64,000 nucleotides of DNA from Hamiltosporidium tvaerminnensis (Eukaryota; Microsporidia; Dubosqiidae). Position numbers and translations under genes: made by a program. Positions 36,733-46,470 of this stretch are shown here, piece by piece. The notes under the pieces are model-generated. The model was not told where the DNA came from. It saw only the letters and a list, made by a program, of their open reading frames with translations, and ran no database searches. Within the stretch, counting starts at the first letter, position 1. The number at the start of each line of letters is the position of its first letter. The DNA is taken from assembly GCA_022605425.2 (NCBI GenBank), contig JAKIMF020000001.1:684501-748500 (forward strand), written 5' to 3'.

Positions 36733-36970
36733 TGAGAGAAGATAACCACATTAAAAACCATTTGATTAGCAATGAGTCTGCGAATTTGAAGGCAACCATA
36801 ATTTTTGAAATTGTTTTGAGATATAACTCACGCTCGAATTTAGGCCGATCCCCTATAATTCCGAGTTATAACAAGTTAAAAGAAACAAATAGAAAGCTCT
36901 CAGTTATTCATCCTAGACACCCAGAAATAAAAAAAGAATGGAATAAGTATGTAGGTAAGAATAATTATAG
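36733..36970 (+). repeat. Repeat A, copy 3
   Basis: Opposite orientation to copies 1 and 2. It starts GATAACCACATTAAAAACC with TTAGCAATGAGTCTGCGAA and passes through CCGATCCCCTATAATTCCGA. It keeps an 84-codon open frame at 36,732-36,986, whose second half (PIIPSYNKLKETNRKL) resembles the same region of copy 2. The frame could be a remnant of a coding element. Confidence 0.7.
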
Positions 36971-36986
36971 GCTTTTATATACATAA

Positions 36987-37743
36987 GATATGGGCATAAA
37001 GAATAACGATAAGATTGTTGAAATATAAATTTTCTGACTTGCTATCAAATTCTTGTAAGCTATTTTAATAGTTATTTCAAATTTTAACCAATTTACCTAC
37101 TTAATTTATATGCAAGTCTTGAGATGAAATAACTAAAAACAACATCAAATATATCTACAAATTTATAACTTATATATAGATATACATTCCGTTATAATTC
37201 TCAGTTTTTTTTTGTATTTTTTATATTTCGTTAATTTCACCACAGTAATTTATACGAAAAATATTAATCTAATATAGAAACACAAAAAAAACGAAAAACA
37301 ATCAAAAATCGATTTTAGTTGGCGTTTGTTATTTATTCGTAAGTTTAACTTTAAAATTTTTATAAAAATTTAATACTTTTGAGTGTTTATTTAAAAAATT
37401 TTAAACAAATTTTTTCTTAAATATATTGTATTTTGTTGTAAAAATGAATAAAAATTGGTTTGAATTAGATATTATAATAGATTTAAACTACAAACTCTGT
37501 TATTACTGTCTTGTTTTATAAATTAACTAAAAAAATTTTAATTGACATTCAAACATTGGTATAAAATATCATAAAGGAATATCAAAATAAAAAAAATTGA
37601 TATTCTTGCTACTAAAATAAACTGGCAAACCAAAAAAATATTTGCTTTAAACACAAGAATCTTACATTTCTCCATAAACAAAGGAAATGCATTTACTATC
37701 TAAATGTTCTAAAAATGTATAATTTGTTGAATCAAGGTAACTT
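36987..37743. other. Intergenic, AT-rich
   Basis: Nothing recognisable. This is the 3' flank of the minus-strand gene that ends at 37,744. Confidence 0.45.
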
Positions 37744-38361
37744 TCAATATAATATATTTTTAAAATTATATATTCTGGTAAATCTTTGAAAATTTTGTGT
37801 TCTAAAAATCAAATTTTTTAAAGATTTTGGATTTAAAAAGATTAATTGTCCATCTTCTGATTGATAAAACGGTATTTTTTTGTAATCATTTTTATTTACT
37901 TTTTTTATATCAATATTTTTAGATGAAACAACAGACGAAATATTTTTGCAAATCTTAGATTTTGAGTCTTCCTGTGTAATATTTTCATAATAACTATCAT
38001 AAAATGGATTTTTAGAATAAATATCAATATGAGGAACATCAAATAATGATGAAGAATCTATTTTTACGAGTTTAATTTTATCTCCAATATTATAATCCGT
38101 AAAAAAGAGCCATCGTACAGAAAAACATTTACTGATTGTTCGCTTACAAATCGGACAAAACCCATAGAACATATAGCAGTCTTCCATACATACTTCACAT
38201 AGAATATGTCTACATTCAAGTATTTTTGGATCATCAGGAAAATCTAGACATATATAACAGTCCGTTTTATATGGAACCATAAAATACGCTATTTCTTTTA
38301 TTTTTGAATTTTTATTCGGTTTGTGCTTATACACAGCTGTATTTACGTTTAATATTTTCAT
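37744..38361 (-). CDS. RNF10/Mag2-like RING E3 ubiquitin ligase
   Basis: This 205-residue protein has a complete C3HC4 RING at residues 35-72 (C35, C38, C50, H52, C55, C58, C69, C72). The spacing CYICLDFPDDPKILECRH matches the RNF10/Mag2 type, with P-x-x-P-K-I between the second and third ligands. A second family signature follows at about residue 167, FYQSEDGQLIFLNPKSL, corresponding to the FYQAEDGQ-x-x-FLHP segment of RNF10. In yeast and humans these ligases mono-ubiquitylate 40S ribosomal protein uS3 when small subunits stall or are non-functional. The protein is much shorter than fungal or animal homologues (over 500 residues) and lacks their long tails. CCC at 38,371-38,373, nine bases upstream of the ATG, supports the start. 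The role is inferred from the family. Confidence 0.75.
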   Translation of the reverse strand: MKILNVNTAVYKHKPNKNSKIKEIAYFMVPYKTDCYICLDFPDDPKILECRHILCEVCMEDCYMFYGFCPICKRTISKCFSVRWLFFTDYNIGDKIKLVKIDSSSLFDVPHIDIYSKNPFYDSYYENITQEDSKSKICKNISSVVSSKNIDIKKVNKNDYKKIPFYQSEDGQLIFLNPKSLKNLIFRTQNFQRFTRIYNFKNILY

Positions 38362-38376
38362 AATTAAAATGGGATA
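38362..38376 (-). promoter_or_regulatory. CCC-like start-proximal motif
   Basis: On the minus strand TTTATCCCATTTTAATT precedes the ATG of the RING gene. The CCC is the only C-run in the immediate upstream region. Confidence 0.45.
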
Positions 38377-41300
38377 AATGGTTGATTATAAATTTGTGCT
38401 TTAAAATACAAAATTGTTTTTTAAAACATTTGATTTTTATAAATTTCATTCAAAAGAAACATGATAAGTAGATCGAGAAAATATATTTTTTTACTCGCGG
38501 TTTTTTTATAAAGATCTGGATTAATATATGTTGGTGTTTTTTGATGGACGCGTCCCAAGAATTTGTCCGTAATTGTTATAAAGAAAATATATGGTATTTT
38601 GTAAATTTTCGGTGCAACCTAAGCAACTTTTAGTTTACATATTTTTTGGTCACAAATTTAAATCAAAAAAAGAAACAAAAATTAAATCTTTAGAAAGAAT
38701 TCGCACACCAATTTTTTTGTAAAAACAGTAGAAAGATATTTTACATAACGCTATCGTTAATGGGGTGCCTAAAATCTTTCGTTGGAAATATCTACATGCT
38801 ATCGTTTTATTCAATTTTTATTTACAAAATATTTATGAAGAGTTGTAGACTTCTTGTAAGTGATTTTATTATGCCGATGAAGTAGTTATGTTATAAAAGT
38901 TATCTTTCAATTTTAGCTTATAAAAAATATTAGAATGTAGAAACTGTTGACTGAGTTTGTGCTTTTTTGCTGACGAATGAGACACTATCTAATTTCGATT
39001 TGATCTTTATTTTATGACATAAAAAAACTTAATGTGTGAAATATATACAATAGCGAGATAAATTTCATTGTATAAATTTTTAATGGCTTAAGAAATCCTT
39101 ATAGGTTGATCGCAGAATAAAGATCTTTTATTCTTAATTCTAATCATCAAAGGCTCAATAAATCTGTTAATTGAATCACAAGATAAATCTCATTGCTGAA
39201 ATATTGAATTTATATAATTATTAATACTATCCCACATCAGCATTCTTTAATAAAAAGTATTTTTCAAGATATTTTATGCTTCTTCATAAAAATATTTGTT
39301 ACCTTGATCTTAATTTTCCTAAATTGTTATAAATTTTATCTAATTTATTATATGAAACGAGTTTATGTAGACAAATGAGGTATTTATAATTCAGACCGAT
39401 ATTTTAGATATATAGACTTATCATATAAATTTGCAATTAAAACGATTCCTTCTTGTAATATAACACCTTAACTGTATTTTTTAGGTAAGGCTAGACTGGC
39501 GCTATTTTAGCACACAAAATTATTTATAAATAAAAACTGTTAAACATTGCAAAGTTTAATTTCTAGGATTAACTTACTTATAAATAATCAATAAAACAAG
39601 TCGAAATTATTTAAATTCTGTAGCGATGCGTATCTAAAACCATCATTTTATAAAATATTGCAGATGAATATTACCATTGATTTATAGATCATTAAATCGA
39701 TGTATATGTTTGATGGAATTAATTTAATCAAAATAAAACTTTTAATTTCAATTGAAATCTAGATGTAAAGATAGTTCAAGAGTACTAATAATTTCAATCA
39801 ATAAACATAAGTGAATAATTGGTTTAAAATTCGATACTTTGTATTTTTTATGAAATTTTTATGTTTTTTGAATGAAATTTTTTAAAGTGAATAAATTTTT
39901 TTTCGTCTCAACCATTTGACATAATTTTAACAAAAATCTTCTTAAGTTTTCAAGATTATATCAAATGCAATTTTAAGACTAAAATACTTAGAATGATATC
40001 TGTTTTATAGTACTTGATCAATTATAATAGGAAAAATATACAATATTTTAAAAATAAAATATATTTGTCTCTAGTGTTTATAATCTCGTCAAATATCTTA
40101 AGGTGACAAGATATTTATGTAATATATAAGGTTTCCTCTTGTATAAGGAGTTTTATTGTATCAAACTTGTTTATTTCGACAATTTAATAAAAAGTAATGA
40201 GAGTTTTGAAAAATAATTTTAGATTCAATTACTTTTGGTTTAGTATAAGATATTTATTCGTGAAAAATACAACTCGACATGATTTTTACTTCAAATTTTA
40301 TCTCTTATCCAAGAGAAAGGTTGCAAAATTCTTTAAAATATTTTTTAATACTAATTTAGGTTGATTGTACCTAATAAATCTCATTTGCCAAAAAAATTCT
40401 ATTTTTTCATTTCTATTGCCGAAATTACTTTGAAAATCAAAAAATATTTATATTATTACTGTTAATACATTTGAAGTATAAACAAGCTATATTTTAGGGT
40501 TGTCTTGTTTTTTTCCCAAGAAAATAAAACCCTAAACTAAATCTTAATAAAATGAGTCTAAAATAGTATAATCTAAAATATAAAATATCTATTTTATAGA
40601 TATATAGTTCTTTATTATAATAAATTACATTTTTTAGGCCAAACATGCATTTTTTCTTAATTAATAGTAAATTTTTTTATGTACAGACTATAATCACTTT
40701 CAATCTTAATACCAATTTTATTTATATTCAATATAAGTTTTCAAAAGATTTTAGAATCAAAAGTTTAAAAAAGGAATAACTATAAACTAATAACACAATA
40801 TAATGGTTTTACTTCATTTTTACTATTAAAAAATAAATTTATTATTTGTAAGAATTTTATCTCTAATAGTTCGATTTGTTTTCGGAAATATATTTCGTTT
40901 TCTTTCAAATTCCACATCGAAATTAGTATAAATTATCATAAGTGAACTTTACATCTCGTTTTTTTATTTAAATAACGATATGAGATTAGAATGTTTATCT
41001 AAAAAAGAATTAAAAGACTGGAATAATAATATTTTTTGTTGAAAATATCGTTTCTAATTTTGTTAGAGGTATTGAATTTAAAACCCGACAGATCGAAGCT
41101 AGATTTGTATAAAGAAGCGAATTATGCTCTCTATAAAATATGTCGATGAAAATTTAAATACTTTGTAATGGTACATCGAAATCCAAATATGATTTTAATT
41201 GGTTAAATTTGTATATACACAGTGCTTTCATATAAAGTTATAATTCCATTAGAAATGAATTAAAAGTCGTTTTTTTCAGAATTATTTCATTATGTATTAC

Positions 41301-41822
41301 GTATAAATTAAAATACAACACAAAAATAGAAAACACAGAGTCATCTTTAAAATTAATAGATTCTATATATTATTTGTAGAAGTAACTCGATATATTCGAA
41401 GTAATGAATAAAAAAAACAAAAAATAACTAACAAATTTAATAAATCATAATTCATTATTTTCTACCACTATATTTACTTTTATTTTTTTATATTTGATTA
41501 AATAATTGATGTTGCTTACCCGATCCTTATCTGATCAATTATCTTAAAATCTATTTAATAATCTTTTTGTCATTTATAAATCATTTGTATTTATTTATAA
41601 GAGCTTTGAATCAAATACTAGTACGAAAGGATTTGAAAAATCATCCGTATAAAACATCAAAATTTTTAATTTGTAAATAATTCTATCTTGCTAGAAATAA
41701 AATTTGATCTAATGAATAATATTCAGAAAAAATAATTCAGATTTATCCAATTAAACTACAAAGATAACAAATGATAACTTTCGAATTAATATAAAAATCT
41801 TAGGAATTAATCTAAAATGTAA
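38377..41822. other. AT-rich gene desert
   Basis: Over 3.4 kb with no open frame of note. A slightly GC-richer patch at 38,540-38,800 (GGACGCGTCCCAAG) shows no family signature. Confidence 0.45.
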
Positions 41823-41990
41823 ATAAAGAAACTTATTATTTTAATTCAATCTAACTAAAGAAACTTATTATTTTAATTCAATCTAACTAAAGAAACTTAT
41901 TATTTTAATTCAATCTATCTAAATAAATAAACTTATTATTTTAATTCAATCTAACTAAAGAAACTTATTATTTTAATTCAATCTAAATCC
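41823..41990 (+). repeat. 32-bp tandem repeat, about 5 copies
   Basis: The unit begins AAAGAAACTTATTATTTTAA and continues TTCAATCTAACT. Five near-perfect copies; the fourth carries a short insertion (ATCTAAATAAATAAAC). It ends about 130 bp upstream of the start codon at 42,121. Confidence 0.9.
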
Positions 41991-42100
41991 TCCTACAATT
42001 TCGTTTTTAATGTATATTTTTTTTTATTTTTTAAATTTATTTTCTAGCTTTATGACCTTTTTAAAACCAAAAATTCAAGAATGTTCAAAGCTCTTTTTAA

Positions 42101-42110
42101 GACCATCCCT
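42101..42110 (+). promoter_or_regulatory. CCC-like start-proximal motif
   Basis: GACCATCCCT lies 10 bases before the ATG at 42,121, embedded in AT-rich DNA. Confidence 0.45.
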
Positions 42111-42120
42111 ATAAAATTAA

Positions 42121-42408
42121 ATGCCATATAAATCCTTACTTCTCAGAGAATTCCATACTTATCAACAACCAAGCACAAGAAAAACACTTACATTCTATAA
42201 TGCAGCACTTACTCCAAATTTATATGATGAAAAGGAAAAAACATCTTTATATTTTGTATTAAATGATGTACCAACGATATTATGCACATTTATACCATTT
42301 AAATACGAAAATCAACCTTTGTTTTTTCAAATTGATCTAAATAGTAAAATATCATTTTATACTTTGGGACCAAATGATATTGATCTTTTATATTTTGAAG
42401 AAGACTGA
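42121..42408 (+). CDS. Small protein resembling a nucleoplasmin-like (NPL) domain
   Basis: The 95-residue protein resembles, over its last 55 residues, the nucleoplasmin-like domain found at the N-terminus of nuclear FKBPs (Fpr3/Fpr4, FKBP39) and in insect nucleoplasmins. It shows a beta strand (TSLYFVLN), then TILCTFIP, then QPLFFQIDLNSKISFYTLGPNDIDL, and ends in an acidic YFEED. This pattern parallels L-x-C-T-L, P-L-D-L-x-F and V-S-F-x-x-x-G-x-x-x-V-x-L in that family. Such domains form pentamers that bind histones. No FKBP domain follows, so it would be a stand-alone NPL protein. Similarity is by eye and modest; another small beta-sandwich is possible. A C-rich motif supports the start, and a tandem repeat lies upstream. 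Confidence 0.45.
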   Translation: MPYKSLLLREFHTYQQPSTRKTLTFYNAALTPNLYDEKEKTSLYFVLNDVPTILCTFIPFKYENQPLFFQIDLNSKISFYTLGPNDIDLLYFEED

Positions 42409-42549
42409 TTTACAGATATATAAATAAATTTACACTTTGCTTTTATTTGTTTAGTATCTTAAATTTTATTAATAAATTGTTTTTCTTTCAAATAATCATC
42501 AGAAAGTATCCAACTTTTTTTATTTAAAATATCAGTCTTGGTTGCAGTA

Positions 42550-43270
42550 ACTGGTGGAGAGAGCATTACACTTAAAAATCATCTATTTGGTAATTAATAG
42601 AAGAAATTGATGAATGAAATCTTTGTTTGAATTTTTGGTGGAAATAAAACTGCACTACATTTTTCTTATTTTTCAGAATTTTATATGAAGGAGAAATTTA
42701 TCTAACAGTGTAACTCTTCTAAAAAGTTAATTTGTAGTTTTTTATGTAAATAAATTGTAAATCAAGATTGAATTTGTAGGTAATTGCCATGTAAAAGCAT
42801 TCAAACTCAGCCTTGCTCACTCGGGTTTGAAGAGTTGGTGTCTGAGAAATACGAAAAACCAATTAAAAGAAATCAGAAAAATTTAATAGCAGGATATACA
42901 TGTTATTATGAATACCATGGTCTATGTGAACCCCATATAAGCCCAGAAAATATATCTTGACTGTAATTATATTTAGTCTATAAAGTGTAGAGTATGCGGG
43001 AAGTCTATTTATCTTGTAAGCCCAATGTGAATTCTGTACTGGATAATAATCCTAATCAGCAGATATTAACTAAAACACTCCGAGTATCAGATATTTTATA
43101 AACTCTGCTGTTTTTTAGACTAAAAACCTTATGAGATATATTTATTTAAAGAATAAAGGAATGTGTGTTGAAGCAGCAATTATCAATGTTAAACCTACAA
43201 CTGCGTTAGTATCATTAATAAAATATAACACTTGCCACTATTGTAAAAAGATGTGATATTTTTAAATAAA
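42550..43270 (+). repeat. Repeat B, copy 1 (most decayed)
   Basis: Matches the other three copies in order: ATTTTTGGTGGAAAT near 42,640; TTGCCATGTAAAAGCAT near 42,786; CTCACTCGGGTTTGAAGA near 42,816; AAAGTGTAGAGTA near 42,983; and AAAAAGATGTGATA..TTTAAATAAA at the right end. It has many substitutions and no open frame. Confidence 0.75.
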
Positions 43271-43448
43271 AAAATTATTGAAATTTTTATTATTATTTTC
43301 TTTATTAGAAGAAAATTTACTTAAAAACTTTTTAATTTTATTAGAATTATTCTGAAGAATTTTCAATTAAAATAAATTTTAGTTTATTAGTGCATGAATG
43401 TATTTTTATTGCAAAACAAGCTCAGAAAAAAAAAGAAATAATAATAAT

Positions 43449-43775
43449 GATAGTATTAGAGATAGTATTAGTGATAGTATTAGAGATAGTATTAGGGATA
43501 GTATTAGGGATAGTATTGGTTATAGTATTAGGGATAGTATTAGGGATAGTATTAGAGATAGTATTAGGGATAGTATTAGAGATAGTATTAGGGATAGTAG
43601 TAGTGATAGTATTAGGGATAGTATTAGGGATAGTATTAGAGATAGTATTAGAGATAGTATTAGAGATAGTATTAGAGATAGTATTAGAGATAGTATTAGG
43701 GATAGTATTAGAGATAGTAGTAGAGATAGTAGTAGGAAATAGTATTGGTTATAGTATTAGAGATAGTATTGGTTA
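43449..43775 (+). repeat. 12-bp minisatellite (GATAGTATTAGR)n
   Basis: About 26 imperfect copies of GATAGTATTAGA/G with GTT or GTAGTA variants. Because 12 is divisible by 3, two overlapping open frames arise, reading as repeats of DSIR and of EIVL/GIVL. Neither has a plausible start context or any non-repeat domain, so they are products of the array and not called as genes. It lies shortly after repeat B copy 1. Confidence 0.9.
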
Positions 43776-44076
43776 TATTATATACTCCTTTCATCTACAT
43801 ATTATATTTTCCAAGAAAATGATTTTGTTTTATTCTTTTTAAATATTCAATTTATAGTTTCGCAAGGAAATTAATTCGAAGGTTTTAATAAATTTGAAAC
43901 TTATAAACCAATTCATATAATTGTGTAAAAATCTTATTTCATTGTTTTATACTGAAATAAAAAAAAATGAAAATAATTATGAATAGAGAAACAAACTAAC
44001 AGAAACAAAAATATTTTCAAAAACTTGTAAAAATATTTAAATTTAGAAAAATATTTAAAATATTTTGGTTTAATTT

Positions 44077-44622
44077 TTAAATTCGATAAAGATCTCCAGC
44101 CTTTTTATCCCAATAACCCTTCAATGCATTTTCATGTGTTTTAAAAGCAATGACACTTTCACTTGGTATTGTAACAGTTTCTTTCCAAGCATTTCCTATC
44201 TCTAATACACTTTCATCAGTAGTTGATGTCCACAAAGCAATTCTATTAAATGCCCTTCTGGGACTAAAAACACATCCACATATTCCATAGGCACTTTCTG
44301 AAACACAAAATGCCATTGTTTTATTCCATATGTCTGCAATATCATATTCATCATCTCTACTCAGTTCAAGAACCCATTTACCACCATTGATATTACTACT
44401 GTCTTCCCACATTGGTCGAATATTTTTTCTAAAAAAATGAATATTGCTATTCATTGGCCACCGCTCAGCAGTCTCAATATTTTCTAATGCATATAAAAAA
44501 CTTGGCACGTTTTCTACAGTGCACACATTACGTAATGAATCTTCCCAATTAGATGATGTTACTGTTTTTCTATCTTGATAATCATAATATACAGTCCATG
44601 GTGTACTTAAAGGATATTCCAT
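44077..44622 (-). CDS. Translation initiation factor eIF4E (cap-binding protein)
   Basis: This 181-residue protein binds the m7G cap and brings mRNA to the ribosome through eIF4G. Signatures in order: PWTVYYDY (residues 8-15), WEDSL (Trp26, first cap-stacking Trp), VCTVEN, FFRKNIRPMWED (Trp72, second stacking Trp, and Glu73, which pairs with the guanine), GGKW, YGICGCVFSPRR, and RIALWT (Trp131, methyl-group contact). Only eight residues precede the conserved core, against about 30-40 in yeast or human. The Trp of the V-E-x-F-W motif that docks eIF4G is Leu43 here (TVENVPSFLYAL), with extra residues before it. TTAACCCATAAT directly upstream supports the start. The next gene on either side is a kilobase or more away. 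Confidence 0.93.
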   Translation of the reverse strand: MEYPLSTPWTVYYDYQDRKTVTSSNWEDSLRNVCTVENVPSFLYALENIETAERWPMNSNIHFFRKNIRPMWEDSSNINGGKWVLELSRDDEYDIADIWNKTMAFCVSESAYGICGCVFSPRRAFNRIALWTSTTDESVLEIGNAWKETVTIPSESVIAFKTHENALKGYWDKKAGDLYRI

Positions 44623-44636
44623 ATTATGGGTTAAGA
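44623..44636 (-). promoter_or_regulatory. CCC-like start-proximal motif
   Basis: On the minus strand, CTTAACCCATAAT ends directly before the eIF4E ATG. Confidence 0.5.
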
Positions 44637-44639
44637 TAT

Positions 44640-45310
44640 TTTTATTTATTCAAAATATAAAACATGTCACAAGGGGGTTTAAAAAAAAGGATATTTTTTT
44701 TATAAAATATTTGTTTTAAAGTGAAATCATGAAATGAAACAGAATTGAAAATATTTGGAATTACAATTTAGAATAAAAATTTGAATTAAAGATTTGATTA
44801 AAAAATAAATGGTATTTTCCTTAGTGAAAAGTGTAGAAATAGTACAAATGAAATTGTATTTATATTAATAGCTTAATGATTTGATTAAAAGTGTTGAATC
44901 GATATATTTTGATATTTATATATTCGTATAAAATTTGTTTGAAAGGTGGTTTTAAATAATCTATTATCATAAAATATAAATGGAAATATGATGTTTATTT
45001 AATATGTTGTTTCTAAACTTTCTAAATAAATATAAATTTAAGTCTTTAAAACTTTTTATGGGTCACTTTGCACATGAAACCCTTGAAAATAAAAATTGAA
45101 ACCTGAATGAAAGATTGATGTGAAAATTCGGAATAATAGACCAGATATAATTAATCGAATGATAAATACTATATTTACTCATATTGAAATGTGAATTACA
45201 CTCAAGAATCTTTTCAAATCGTTGAAACTAAGAAATACAACTTTTTGCTTATTTCTTAAGTCGTATTAATAAATGTATAATTATATATTCCACTATCGAA
45301 TAACCTAGGA
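44640..45310. other. Intergenic, AT-rich
   Basis: Nothing recognisable. Confidence 0.4.
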
Positions 45311-45420
45311 CGTTATTGTTACAAAATACCATAAGATGTATCTTAAAAGACTACAAATACCCATGAATGTAGAGGCATATATTCAGTCATTATTATCAGA
45401 ATAATACATATGTTTCTTTT
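45311..45420 (+). mobile_element. Short R2-like retrotransposon fragment (endonuclease end)
   Basis: Near-identical over about 80 bp to the reverse complement of about 3,735-3,815 in copy 1. It includes ACAAAATACCATAAGA, GACTACAAATACCCATGAAT and GTAGAGGCATATAT. Faint similarity may run on to about 45,500. Its higher identity than the 31.4-kb fragment implies a younger insertion, strongly 5'-truncated. Confidence 0.75.
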
Positions 45421-46470
45421 TGAGACATAAGTGACTGTAACCAAGACATAATGCTAATTAGAACAATTCGAGCATTCAAAAGGGAAACACACGAGGATGA
45501 ATTGATGAAAAATCCCTATAAATACAATGCAAATATCTTCTAATGAAGAAGAATTATTATAAAAGAAAACTTTAAATTTAATAATTTTATTGTAAGAATA
45601 CCGTTCTAGAAATCAGAGTATAAAATTAAAACTATATAAAAATGGCTAAGGATTTAAATAGGTGAATCACCTATTATAGAAAAAAAGGATTTAATAAACC
45701 AAAGAAGAAGAATTAAGGAAATACACTTAAATACTTTGTTAAAAAATAAATAAATTTATATAAAAGTAGAACAAAAATGAAATTACGTAAGATATTTTGC
45801 TATTTATTCATTTAATAATGAACATTTATATGTGACTTGATATGAAGAATCTTAAATAACAATACACTCTAAACGGGTTTAAATATTACATATTTCTATC
45901 TTGTAATGTTCTTCTAATTTTTTGAAAATGTATAAGCATATACGTAATATTTTTCATCTAAATTTGCTTATGAACATGTACCATATTCAAATTCAAAATA
46001 AGAATATTTTGCAAGTAAAATGTGCTAATACCTTTCTGTATTTTAATCTATTGTAAAGTTTATAGAAGTAAAAAAAATAATACAAAAATGCAAACATGTT
46101 CATTTTGAGAGTCAAAACATTATTAAATGTAGTATATATCAGTAAAAAAAAATCAACCAAATTTACTTGAAGAAACTCTTTCACTCGATAAAGCTGTTGC
46201 TTGTTTCTATAGATTATAAAAGTATTACTTCATTACACAATTTTGATAAATACAAATTCCAAAAAACCAAAAGTTATTGTATAAATGCTTCTATACTTAG
46301 ATGGAATATAATTTACATACCGATCTGTTATATTTAAGTGTTTAAAATTCTAAAAATGTTCGATTTGGAAAGATTATAGCATATTTTCATCTAGAATGGT
46401 TTTATCTTTTTAAAAACCAGTAAAGAAAATATTATATAAATAAAAAAAAAAAAATGTTTAAAGCAAATGC
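45421..46470. other. Intergenic
   Basis: AT-rich. Short frames at 45,993-46,184 and 46,391-46,573 are chance frames with no features. Confidence 0.4.

Noticed and set aside
41823-41990. CRISPR-like array
   Set aside because: Units follow each other directly with no spacers; it is a simple tandem repeat in a eukaryotic setting.
43390-43842. 150- and 114-codon open frames of IVLGIVLE and DSIRDSIR repeats
   Set aside because: Both come from the same 12-bp tandem array read in two frames; no start signal or non-repeat domain.
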